Below, in pieces: positions 37,095 through 47,389 of a DNA stretch of 64,000 nucleotides. Numbering within the stretch: the first letter of the stretch is position 1; the number at the start of each line of letters is the position of its first letter. The position numbers were made by a program, and so were the translations under genes. The notes beneath the pieces are model-generated. The model searched no databases. It was not told where the DNA came from and saw only the letters and a program-made list of their open reading frames with translations. This DNA comes from Phallusia mammillata (lineage: Eukaryota; Chordata; Ascidiacea; Phlebobranchia; Ascidiidae), in assembly GCA_003260075.1 (NCBI GenBank), contig QLIY01000249.1:1-64000 (forward strand). The letters are read 5' to 3'.

Positions 37095-38571
37095 ATTTTT
37101 GTGAGATGGTTCTATAAAACAGGTGCGAAACGGCTGAATCTCACTACTGGACTTTTGACGCTGTGTAATAAACTGGGTGTTTGCTTTAACTTTGTTAGGC
37201 AAGTCTATGTCGCATGGAGGTTTAATAGTAGAATAAATGACATAAAGTCACTTGCTTTTAACTATATTTAAACTCAATGCGGGGGGGGGGAAACAGGTGC
37301 GAAACGGCTGAATCTCACTACTGAACTTTTGACGCTGTGTAATAAACTGGGTGTTTGCTTTCACTTTGTTAGGCAAGTCTATGTCGCATGGAGGTTAATT
37401 AGTAGTATAAATGACATAAAGTCACTTGCTTTTAACTATATTTAAACTCAATGCAGTCAGCGTCGCATAGCAAAACCGGACGTAGTGCCTTAACCTCGAA
37501 AACAAACAGTGACATTGTTGAATTGTGTGTCGTCTACTAAATATTTGACGGGTTTTCTCGAAAATGAGAGTTTTGTAGGTCAAACATTGTTAAAGTAAAT
37601 TGGCACTTTAATTGGTCACGCTCTGAATGTTTTCATGGCAACGGAACATAAAAAACTTGTATAGGACGTCGAAACGTCGATTGTTTACGTATGTTTTGCT
37701 ATCGAAACCATCATAAAAACGTATGTTTTGCTATCGAAACCATGGCACCCATGCTATACGGAAATTAATGTTAGAAACAATACCTCGAATGTCTTATCAG
37801 TACAAATATTCTAGGATAATCATTTGTGTTCATAAGTATATTTAAATACCGGACGTCCATGCAAGATTCTAGAGTCTAGACTATAGAGAAGTTTCAAAAC
37901 TTTAGGTGACAGATAAAATTATTACCTCAGGCCTTAACTGTTGCTAGTTGGTAAGAAATTGGGGGGGGGGCTATAGAGAAGTTTCAAAACTTTAGGTGAC
38001 AGATATAAAATTATTACCTCAGGCCTTAACTGTTGCTAGTTGGTAAGAAATTTCGAGATACATGTTTGTAAAACTGGTTTGAACCGATCAAGTCCATATC
38101 GACTCATGGTCAAGTTTATAGAGCTCTTCTGGCAAATGTACTTTTATTCAGACGTTTCGACGTCCTACACAGGTCGTCATCATCAGGGTAAATAACACTG
38201 AATGCGACTAGGACGTCGAAACGTGGAAATAAAAATACATTTGCCAGAAGAGCTCTAAAAACTTGATAGTATGCCTGGTCGCAATAGCATATTTATCTAC
38301 TCATGGTGTTCAACACATCTGTTCACTTTCATTTTTATTTAACTTCATTGAATTTTTGACAGTACGACAAAAACGCAATCGTAAACTTCTTGTTTTTTCA
38401 GCTATCATGGAGATTATCGCCTTGTCCTTTTTCACATCAAACGTTGATCCAATTCTGGATATATTCTATGGGTATTCCTACATTCTTGGCTGGTTGTCAG
38501 CGGTTATGTGTATTTTCCTTGCAATTGGCTCTGGACTTACAAAACAAATTAACGCTATCCTCCCGCTCTAA
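35783..38571 (+). CDS. Claudin-like four-transmembrane protein 4 (164 aa)
   Basis: Exons 35783-35942, 36317-36481 and 38402-38571, both introns phase 1. The N-terminus differs from genes 2 and 3 (MLNCGFKTLTFFASVALLFE), but the first loop keeps the signature (VWVWSPLDSKGLWEYC with a later GFC). Exon 2 encodes FHWPTRIFAIIATILLLIAV and the GLPGSFALAG end shared with gene 2. Exon 3 encodes helices 3-4 (YGYSYILGWLSAVMCIFLAI) and a short tail ending INAILPL. The frame is fully open. Intron 2 contains an 86-base G run inside a MITE, two 10-G joins (37281-37290, 37961-37970) and a foldback element. Predicted plasma-membrane protein of the claudin/PMP22 superfamily. Confidence 0.87.
36942..37149. mobile_element. 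hAT-type MITE containing an 86-base G run
   Basis: Termini CAGTGGTGGGATTCA and TGAATCTCACTACTG; flanking 8-mers GACTGTTG and GACTTTTG agree at 7 of 8. It is the same family as 32920-33181. The G run (37007-37092) replaces the region where that copy has its internal tandem repeats, consistent with an unassembled gap. Confidence 0.7.
38111..38265. mobile_element. Foldback MITE (155 bp)
   Basis: The left arm CAAGTTTATAGAGCTCTTCT and right arm AGAAGAGCTCTAAAAACTTG continue inward as inverted GGCAAATGTA / TACATTTGCC and GACGTTTCGACGTCCTA / TAGGACGTCGAAACGT. A piece of the arm recurs at about 59157-59185 and the ACGTCGAAACGT word at 37660. Confidence 0.8.
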
Positions 38572-39321
38572 AACATAATCACCTGCATAAGGTTGTGTGT
38601 TTTCTTACATAAATCAGCATGTAGTTTTTTACGTTATTCATAAATTTGAATTAATTTTTTTGCAATACAAATTTAAAATCTGTATGCGATTTTTTTGTTT
38701 CAGTTGAAGATATATGCGAATACATTTTTAATTTGTCAGTTAATATTGCCGAAAAGAAGCTTGAAGTGCCTTTATACTACATATGTCGTTAATAGGTACA
38801 TCGTTAAACACCGAATGTTGTAATGAAAATTTAAATGGGCCACATCCTTTTCAGTGGTTGGATTTAAACACAAAAGTTAAACGGTCATAAAAACTTGTTT
38901 AAACGGCATTTATCTTCAAACATAAGCTCCACCATTTCTTCTAAATGGTAATAAAGTCGGCTCGCAACGACCGCCATGTTTTCGAGTTGATAAAAAATTG
39001 AACTAAAACCGTAGTAGAATCACAGCCCTAACAACACACTTAATTTTTATTGTGACAAATAAAACCTTCACCGTCCAACCTCAAAAGGATACTGTATACA
39101 AGCCTAGCAAACAGGCCGAGGTTGCTATGGGTTAAGGAACGATTAAACAAGTTAACGGTCTCACCACACGCAGAACGACTTACTAGAAATAATAAATGTT
39201 TGTCGTACCTGACAAAAAGCGACTCACGATAACGAAGTTTTCCGACCGTCCTTGTGTCAAAGAAATGTGAATGTTACCTTTAACCCTTTTCTGGGTTTTA
39301 AATGTACAATTTTCAAAGTAT

Positions 39322-39489
39322 AGTTAGCCAGGCCCATTAGATGGTGTTGTACCGAATCAACCGGTCGCCAATCATTCCCATATGGTAGGGCGTAGGCTAG
39401 AAAAACCAAGCCTGCGGTGAGATTCGAACCCACGACCGGAGTCTTTCCGAGACTCGCGCGTCTGTATGAACGGATCAAGGCTGACAACA
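39322..39489 (-). mobile_element. tRNA-derived SINE
   Basis: On the minus strand the first ~80 bases resemble a tRNA, including a B-box-like GGGTTCGAATCTCACC and a paired GAGTCTCGGAAAGACTC arm. The body then gives the family tail TACCATATGGGAATGATTGG ... TTCGGTACAAC ... GGGCCTGGCTAAC. Tails without the tRNA head occur at 12995, 26094, 31405 and 36626. Confidence 0.75.
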
Positions 39490-40135
39490 GTTTTGATTTT
39501 AGGTTAACCTTAATTCTTCAATGCTTTGATAAATTTTGAAAGCCAAAAACAGTTCCACTGACTTTTAGTATGAAACAAAGTTTATAGAAACGCAAAGCCA
39601 TTATACGTTCTTAAAAGAACCGATCGTATTGAGAACTTAAACAACAAATGATAGATGAATCAAACGAGATTCCCATGTTTATCTTTCTGTTAGCGCATCG
39701 CATTCGAACGTTGGCTCCGCTATACTTCCGTCTTTCGTGTGGTGCCAACGAAAAGGAACGCAAAAGTTATTTCCTCTACGGGCTGAGTAAGCCTTTACTG
39801 TGCTGCATTTTCAATACAAAGTCACATGAAAGATTTGAGTCATACGAAAATAACAACGCTTTGTTTGCGATGTGGAAATTATTCACTTACATTGGCGTGG
39901 AGGTATTAGGAGGTTTAACAGAATTTACCGAAAATGTACTTTGCAGATTCAAATTTATAAAAACACGACGTCATTCATCCTTATGAATTCAAGATAAACA
40001 TATTTTCGCCTGTGCGGTCATGTAAAGATAAATGATTTCATGTTTTTATTAATTTGAATCAATAAGCATGGAAGATTTTAGTTTCAAGTTTAAATAACTT
40101 GTACATTGCAGTTAGCGAATACAAACGCTTTAGAT

Positions 40136-40437
40136 CAGGGGTGGGCAACCTGCGGCCCTTCTTTAAAGGTTGTGCGGCCCGCAGAGACGCTTGGATTTCA
40201 AAAATACTGTCAAACGAGTCCCAATTATTACATATTTTTAAACTCATTAATGCGCCTGATGCTAGTTTTCTGCGACCTGGCAAAATGTGGCTGGAATCAA
40301 ATACGAATTATACTTGTAGTTTAGCATATTTGGTAAGCAACAAAGCAAAATTACTTTGTGTTATACACAGGTGCGGCCCGCGATCCAACTTTGACATTTG
40401 TAATTGGCCCCACAGTAACAAAGGTTGCCCACCCCTG
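40136..40437. mobile_element. hAT-type non-autonomous element (302 bp)
   Basis: Termini CAGGGGTGGGCAACC and GGTTGCCCACCCCTG with perfect 8-bp duplications CTTTAGAT. GCGGCCC words lie near both ends, as in the longer element at 23394. Confidence 0.9.
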
Positions 40438-40976
40438 CTTTAGATGAACATTTAATGCATGAAGACTTGGATCCTGAACACAATCAAGGTTAAACATTGT
40501 GGTGTTCTGCGCAGTAGATGTCCTTTTTAAGTGGTCTGTCGCACTTTATACAGGGGAAGTTACGTAGAAGAAAATTTCTTTAAAACAATAACCGTGAAGT
40601 ATTGAAAGGACCTGAGAAATCGAGCCATGTCAGAAAAGACTGAATACGTTCAGTCTGACAATAGCGTGCATTTTCGTACGAAACTCCCATCAACAACTCC
40701 AAGTTATATTTAGCAGTGTTCAGTAAAATAGAAAACAAACATTTAAAGCTGATTACGTGCTTGATAAGTAAACTGGACTTTAATTGTAAATCGACATTTT
40801 TAAAGACAGAAGTCCACGAAAGAAGCAAAAGTCATATTACGCATTCATAAAGCAAAGGAATTGAAAAGCATTTTTAGCCAAGCTGCAGTCACTATTATGC
40901 TTTTTTGTAGTTGTTTACTAAAACTCAGAATAAGGATTTTGGATTTTGTTGAACTGAAACTTTTCCCACAACCATC

Positions 40977-42099
40977 ATGTTAAAAGCTGCCTTGGCATTA
41001 TTGGCTGCCATTGGCCTTGGAGGCGTGATAATGAACGCTGTTTCCTTGGCAACAGTGCACTGGGTACAACTATCTGTGGATCCTTCCTTTTCTACTGGAT
41101 TGTGGGAACGTTGTCAGCCCATCTGTCTGCATTACAAACAGAACGGTAGGTGGAATAGAATCTTTAATGAGACATGAATCCCATTTTTTATGGTTTAAAG
41201 AAAAGAAAGATTGCACTAACGCTGATGATCTGTCACTCTTCTAAAGCAATTTGATATGTTTAATAAGTAAAGACAGATCCGTCAGTCACCACCCTGTTAT
41301 ACAGGCTGATTCCTGTCGTCTGTTATGACATTTCCACTTACACTTGTTATAATTTTTGTAACACTTGTTATAATGTTATACAGAACACACATCTGTAAAT
41401 TTCTGAACCAGAGATATCGTTTTATGGCTATGTTAATCTTCATTGCAACTATTTCTATGTGCAGTGGCAGGCTACGTGTGGGCTACTCGTATGTTCATCA
41501 TCGCTGCCCTTCTAGTAAAGTTCGTCGCTTGTTTGTGTGGGTTCGTGTCGGTCGTTGGGATGTCGATGGCGAGGATGTGCAAAGTCGCCTCCAATCTATT
41601 TCTTACAGCAGGTAGCCAACGCACATTATGATTTTTACTGAATAAGTTAAGAAAGTTTACCCCAAGTCAAACATGGAAAGTTCTATGTAAACATTAGTTA
41701 TGACTATTAAAGCCAGAAATCAAGGAAGGCTGTTCGGGTCTGGTTTAGAAAAAGTTGGAATAAAAGGGGCTTGATTCGGGACTGTTTTTACTATCAGTCT
41801 TATTTGTGCTGCAATTCTACTTTCATGCCTTATTTGGTCTTTGTTTTTGGAAAAAATATGGGTTTGGGCCCTCTTATAACTTGATTCTTATTCTTTCAAT
41901 GTTATATTGTTTGGTGCACAAATTCCGAAATTTCTAGCTATAGTCAGTAGAAAATAGGCTATGTCAATTTTTTCCCAGCTTTTGATTTTATTGGACGTTT
42001 CATCAGGACAAACCAAATTTTCAAATAAAAAGTCAAACTTATTATAGTTATTTAGAATCAATTGATTGAGCAGTATCTGACCCTCTGACAGGCAACATA

Positions 42100-42150
<51 letters not shown>

Positions 42151-42315
42151 TTATCAGCTCTGTTTCAACTTATTGGAATGGCCGTGTTTACGGGGGAGTA
42201 CACAAAGACGGTGTTTGAAGATTGGGGTTATTCCTTCGCACTGAGCTGGGTCGTGGTGCCAATAGCGTTAATGCTTGGTGTATGCTACAGACTGGTGCAT
42301 CAAAAAATCGGATAA
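40977..42315 (+). CDS. Claudin-like four-transmembrane protein 5 (157 aa)
   Basis: Exons 40977-41145, 41465-41611 and 42158-42315, introns phase 1 as in the rest of the array. Helix 1 (LALLAAIGLGGVIMNAVSLA) is followed by a first loop with HWVQLSVDPSFSTGLWERC and a later IC, matching the claudin signature with a longer spacer. Helix 2 is FIIAALLVKFVACLCGFVSVV. Exon 3 encodes ALFQLIGMAVFTG (helix 3), a loop with DWGYSFALSW, and helix 4, ending LVHQKIG. It is clearly diverged from genes 1-4 and closer to gene 6 in the length of exon 2 (147 bases). A long G run ends only nine bases before exon 3, so the branch point and most of the pyrimidine tract are missing from this sequence. Confidence 0.85.
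42100..42148. other. Long G run (about 49 bases), probable true gap
   Basis: No repeated block flanks it, unlike the 10-base runs. It ends at the TTTTATCAG acceptor of exon 3 of claudin-like gene 5, where a pyrimidine-rich stretch would be expected. Confidence 0.7.
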
Positions 42316-44716
42316 TGATGGAAACATTTTCTGTGTGTTATGAGACCATTGTCTTTGTTTTAAACTCACTTATTGTGCAATAGCTTTGTTTTAAGCAGAT
42401 TTTGATACAGTATACATAATTTTCCCCCCATAATACATATTTCACCAATGGTTTCTGACATCGTCTGTATCTTCGACCGAATGCAAACAGGATAAATAAT
42501 TGTAAATAATTAATGTGGGGGGGGGGCATAATGATAAAAACATTTCTGTGTGTTATGAGACCATTGCCTTTGTTTTAAGCTTACTTATTGTACAATAGCT
42601 TTGTTTCAAGCAGATACTGATACAGTATACATAATTTCCCCCCCATAATACATATTTCACCAATGGTTTCTGACATCGTCAGTATCTTCGACCGAATGCA
42701 AACAGGATAAATAATTGTAAATAATTGATGTTGTAACAGTATAGGTTGATTTCAATGCAATTTTGCTTAATTTTGACAGTATTTTACAAGAGACTACATT
42801 AGGTGGAATTCATGGCCGATATAGCCTAATATCTGTTTTTGTGCCATAAAACCGTTGTGTTGAATTGTTTTCAGATTTTTTTTTATTTCATGCTGTTGTA
42901 TTATAAAATGCAACAAAGTGTGTATTTTCTTCATGCATTTCACTGCCAAAGTTGGCGTTTTTGCTCTTGCTATATATTGTAATAAACAAACCCATAAGTT
43001 TGTGATCATGTACAGCTAAAATTGAACAAAACAAAGCGAGCAAATTTGGCCAGGAAAATTCTTAACATCACAGTTCCGTCTTTACACGTTCCTGATGAGT
43101 CATGCTACGTGGATGACGTTTGCTGGAATTTTGGACCGTGGATTTCATAATGCGCTTGCGACGATTTCGAATTGAGAGTGGAAATTTTAATTTCGTTGAC
43201 CAAGTCACCACACGATTAACGATCGCAACTGTCCAAGAATCTATGTCATCAGTGATCAAGTATATCAAAACACAAATTCAAAAGTTGAAGTTGAACAAAT
43301 AACTGGGATTGAAAACAAATATAGGCTATGTTCCATATATCGCTTTATAACACAGTGTAGCTGCAGGGCGTTTAGCTAGCTAGTGTATCCACCAATTGTG
43401 CCAATCACTTTTTGGCGCTACATAACGTTTCTAAACGTTGCACAGATATTTCCGGCTTGGTGATTGTTTGGGTGCAACTGTGTTGCTATGTTTTCTTTCA
43501 CCAAGCGAAATAAATTGAAAAACAAACATATTTAGTAACTGATTCTCTCATTTAAAGTAGATTTTCCATTCTCAGTAAGAAATATGTTCGAATGCATAAA
43601 GCTCGTTCAAAAGTGAGTTTTAGACAACTTCGTTATTTCACACGTAAGAAGCACAACTGGTCACGTGTGATAAAAATCGCGCCCCGTACTGCCAATGCAT
43701 TGGACTCAAGTCATATGATCTCCCAGTTGCTTTACAATGGCTTTTGTGTTTGTTTCCGCGTCATTGTGTTTACGCTTGCAGGTTTTTAGGCATTTAACAT
43801 CGGACAATGTTTAACTAGTACGATAAAGGCGACTGTCGTTACTGAATGCATTTGTGGTGTAGTACAAGACAGAGAATTGTACAGCACCAAACGTTTGATG
43901 GTATGTGTTGTCAAGTTTTTGTGCAGTTTTTAACCTACCGATGGGTTAAGTTGAGTAGCAGATTGTGAACTTATTTGTCCAAATATGAAATGTAGATGAC
44001 ATATGGCTTGCACATACGGTGACTAAACTACAAATAGTTCGCACTAAAAATTTATGAGTCATACAGTTACAGTTATTTCAGTCAGGGATTCTAATTAATA
44101 CTCTTGCAAATGGGTTTCGTTTGTGCTCGCTGGAAAGTTTAAAGCTACACTTAATGTCAAAACTGATCAGCAGTTTTTGGGAACATTTCTTATTGAATGA
44201 TATCACTAAAATACTGGCCCGATAAGTCTTTCAACATGTACAACATCTTTAGAACGAAACAGAAATCTGCATATAGATCCAATAGTTTCGGTGACATTGG
44301 TGAGGCCAGGGTTTTTTTAAGGTTTGGTTTGGGTGACCGCAAGTGTTTCATTTGGGGGGGGGGAGCAGTTTTTGGGAAGATTTCTTATTGAATGGTATCG
44401 CTAAAATACTGGTCCGATAAGTCTTTAAACATGTACAACATCTTTAGAACGAAACAGAAATCTGTATATAGATCCAATAGTTTCGGTGACATTGGTGAGG
44501 CTATAGCAAGAGGCCATACAGTTATTTCCATCAGGATTTTAGCAACAAAAATCATGACCAATTGTGGCCGAAAACTGCATGCAAGTTGTTATGGTTTCGT
44601 TTGTGCGTGGGGGGGGGGGTCTCTCGAAAGACTTTCTTTTTAATGACATCACGAAAGTACTAACTCGACATGACTAGAAATCATACGTCCACTCTGAGCT
44701 TAGGTTTCAAAGTTAG

Positions 44717-44797
<81 letters not shown>

Positions 44798-45390
44798 GAA
44801 CCACTGGGCCATAGCAAGAGACCATACAGTTATTTCCATCAAGATATTAGCAACAAAAATCATGACCAGTTGTGGCCGAAAACTGCATGCAAGTTGTTAT
44901 GGTTTCGTTTGTGCGTGCTGACGTAACCGAAAACTTAAATCGAATAAAGTTATTGCGACTAAACGCACGAACATAAGAAGCAGTCCTCTCGAAAGACTTT
45001 CTTTTTAGTGACATCACGAAAGTACTAACTCCATATGACTAGAAATCATACGTCCACTCTGAGCTTAGGTTTCAAAGTTAGCAAGTGCGATAGCTACACA
45101 TATGGTTTTAGATGTAAGATATGCACTTAGTGGGTTCGTTTGGATTTGCGGCTTTGTCAAATCCAGTACACTTACTGGGTTTGCAGGTTTATTTTTTGAC
45201 ACAGCTAATGTCAGTATAAAAGGTCACTAAAGCCAACACATAAAAAAATATAAGTTTCAGTCATAAGCTTTTACATGCGGGGTGTTATGATAATTGACAT
45301 GTCTATTCACTATTTATCCCAGGTGCTTTACAGTCAAACCGATAGTGTTGTAGCGTTGTAGGGTCAAATAACTAAAGGAACGTCGAAGCA
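42316..45390. other. Spacer between claudin-like genes 5 and 6 with many joins
   Basis: About 42310-42516 repeats at 42527-42730 across a 10-G run (42517-42526). A diverged retroposon tail lies at about 43370-43530. Blocks containing ACAACATCTTTAGAACGAAA and GTGGCCGAAAACTGCATGCA recur up to three times between 44170 and 45080, around G runs at 44354-44363, about 44609-44619 and 44718-44796. ORFs of 60-65 codons at 43068-43302 and 43592-43789 have no further support. Confidence 0.55.
44718..44796. other. Long G run (79 bases), probable true gap
   Basis: It separates ...AAAGTTAGC from AGAACCACTGGGCC. The following sequence reappears in part upstream at 44505-44605, so the local order of alleles is uncertain. 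Poly-Gly or poly-Pro frames across it are meaningless. Confidence 0.7.
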
Positions 45391-46915
45391 ATGCAACTAC
45401 TAGGGTTGTGTATTGGCAGTTTTGCCATTGCCAACTTGGCCCTCAGTTTAATTGCTTTGCTTACTCATGAATGGATAAAGTTTGCGGACAGTGGAGTTTT
45501 ACAGCCATGCGGGGGGGGGGGCTGGGGTTGTGTATTGGCAGTTTCGCCATTGCCAACTTGGCCCTCAGTTTAATTGCTTTGCTCACTCATGAATGGATAA
45601 AGTTTGCGGACAGTGGAGTTTTACAGCCATGCATAGGTGAGTTAGCAACCAAAAAAACTTTTACGCAACCAAAGCAATACTTTTAGCAGTCAGTTTTCCC
45701 TATTTATTTTTACCAGTTTGTTCTCATTATAATTGAACAAATGCCATAATAACTATCCGTACATCATAACTGTTACAATGTAAATGGACTGCGACATTTG
45801 GAGTACCATTCCTTTTGATGTACATCTGAGATAACATATACCCTTTGTAAATTGAATGTGGCAATAATCACATCATGAATGTCTTAGTATTGCGGGCCAC
45901 AACAAAAACTAATATTTATCCTATTCTGCTGATTTCATGGGCTAAGCTTAGTTGACAACGTTAAAGTCCCTACATTACCGTTTTTTAACTTGTTCTATCT
46001 TTTTGCGCAGAAAACCAAACTTACTGTACTGTGAAGGTACTGCTTGCGGGAGGGGCGGCGTTATTGGGTGTTGCAGTTTTGTGTTGTTTACTTTTTATGT
46101 GCAGTTACGCCATCACGCGGACAATGAAAGCTGCAGCATCTTCATTTGCCATAGCAGGTAAGCTTATGCGTTGATTTTGGGCCTTGATGTTCAAGGAGGT
46201 TATTTAAAATATGCTGTGTCCAAAACAATGGCTTCAATACTTTGTAACACAGAAAATTACCTATGTGTCGTTTTGTTAAATGTTGGCGCATAACTTACAG
46301 GGTCAAGGGCTAAAATATCCCAATAAACACTTCACAAGCAAGTTGCCGTATGCAGTGACTTATTTGTTTTGCAAATGCTGTTCATTACTGTTTAGGGGGA
46401 TCTGAATAAGAAAAAAACTAAGCAAATAAACATAGACAGCAGTATACCATTAAGTTGAAACGCCTTCTCTGCGAAAATACATCAGTTTTACATTACCTAT
46501 ATACACTGATGCATGTCAGCTTAACCACGCATATTATCGACGGAAAACTTGCACACGTTGAATGCATAGTTACGCATCCCCAAGTTGTCTGTTAATGACA
46601 CACCGGGGCAAACTTCATCAAGCCCTTGTCTTTACTGAAGCTTAAGTTGTAATATGACTGAAAAACCTAATACATTTCATTTTGGTGTTTTTTACAGCGC
46701 TTTGCCAAACAGTCGGAATGGCTGTTTATACCGCAAAAACTCACATATACGTTGGAAAGCCGGGGTATTCGTTTATTATTGGTTGGGTATCAATGGGTCT
46801 AAGTGTTCTTCTGGTGGTTGCTGCATCTCTGATTGCTCACAGGACTGACAAAATCGAGGCAAGTAAAGTCAAAGGAGTCGACAACCCAAATTACGTTTAC
46901 GAAGTCAAGACGTGA
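45391..46915 (+). CDS. Claudin-like four-transmembrane protein 6 (about 162 aa), exon 1 split by an assembly join
   Basis: The start codon is at 45391, exon 1 ends at 45636, then exons 46011-46157 and 46698-46915 follow. Exon 1 appears twice: 45391-45510, then about 10 G, then 45522-45636. Read literally the frame breaks, but either copy aligned to the other gives a 41-codon exon and an open 163-codon frame including the stop. Helix 1 is CIGSFAIANLALSLIALLTH. The first loop has EWIKFADSGVLQPC and ENQTYC, so the GLW is replaced by GVLQ while the W and the two cysteines remain. Exon 3 has FIIGWVSMGLSVLLVVAASL (helix 4) and the longest cytoplasmic tail of the array, ending NPNYVYEVKT. It is the most divergent member and probably functional. 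Confidence 0.8.
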
Positions 46916-47389
46916 TTCTGTAAATCAAGTGTTGTGTTTTTTGTAGCCACTGTGATTATTCGATCGCTGTGCAATTATGTTCTGATAAAGATAACTTTTA
47001 TGATTTCATGCCAGTTTTGTTGCTTGTATCTTCACATGCTCTTGAAAAACGATTTACTTCTGCTATATGATTACAAATCATGAGTAAAACTGACTACGTT
47101 GTTATCTTTGCTGGTTTAGCTGATGTTATTTTCAAATTTTAGCACAGATTAGCTAACTATAGCATTTGAGGATATATCTCCTGAGTGAGCGGTAGCCTAA
47201 TAGTTCAAGACAAAAAAATCTTTAACAAACATACGTGTTCAAAATCACAAAGTAAGTAAGATACCACAATAGGAATCAAACATTTACGGTAATAAATACA
47301 ACGTAATCAACACAAAGCATTACAAGTAGCAGAAGTACATATACAATAACATAGATTAACTAAAATATGTCATCACGAGCAATTACAAG
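46916..47389. other. Convergent 3' spacer
   Basis: The plus-strand claudin-like gene 6 and minus-strand mucin-like gene end towards each other here. It is AT-rich and holds the 3' untranslated regions of both. Nothing else is seen. Confidence 0.6.

Larger units (their letters stand above)
38572..40976. other. Spacer between claudin-like genes 4 and 5; no supported gene
   Basis: Holds a tRNA-derived SINE and one hAT element. A 112-codon ORF at 39648-39986 (plus) is the longest orphan frame. It has no clear start context, domain or splice partners, and I do not call it. Confidence 0.55.

Noticed and set aside
36871-37271. ORFs of 60-90 codons coding for poly-glycine or poly-proline over the G runs at 37007 and 44718
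   Set aside because: They are translations of the gap-like G tracts in every frame, with no start context or splice support.
39648-39986. 112-codon plus-strand ORF between claudin-like genes 4 and 5
   Set aside because: No recognisable domain, signal or splice context; single-frame length is near what chance allows in this region.
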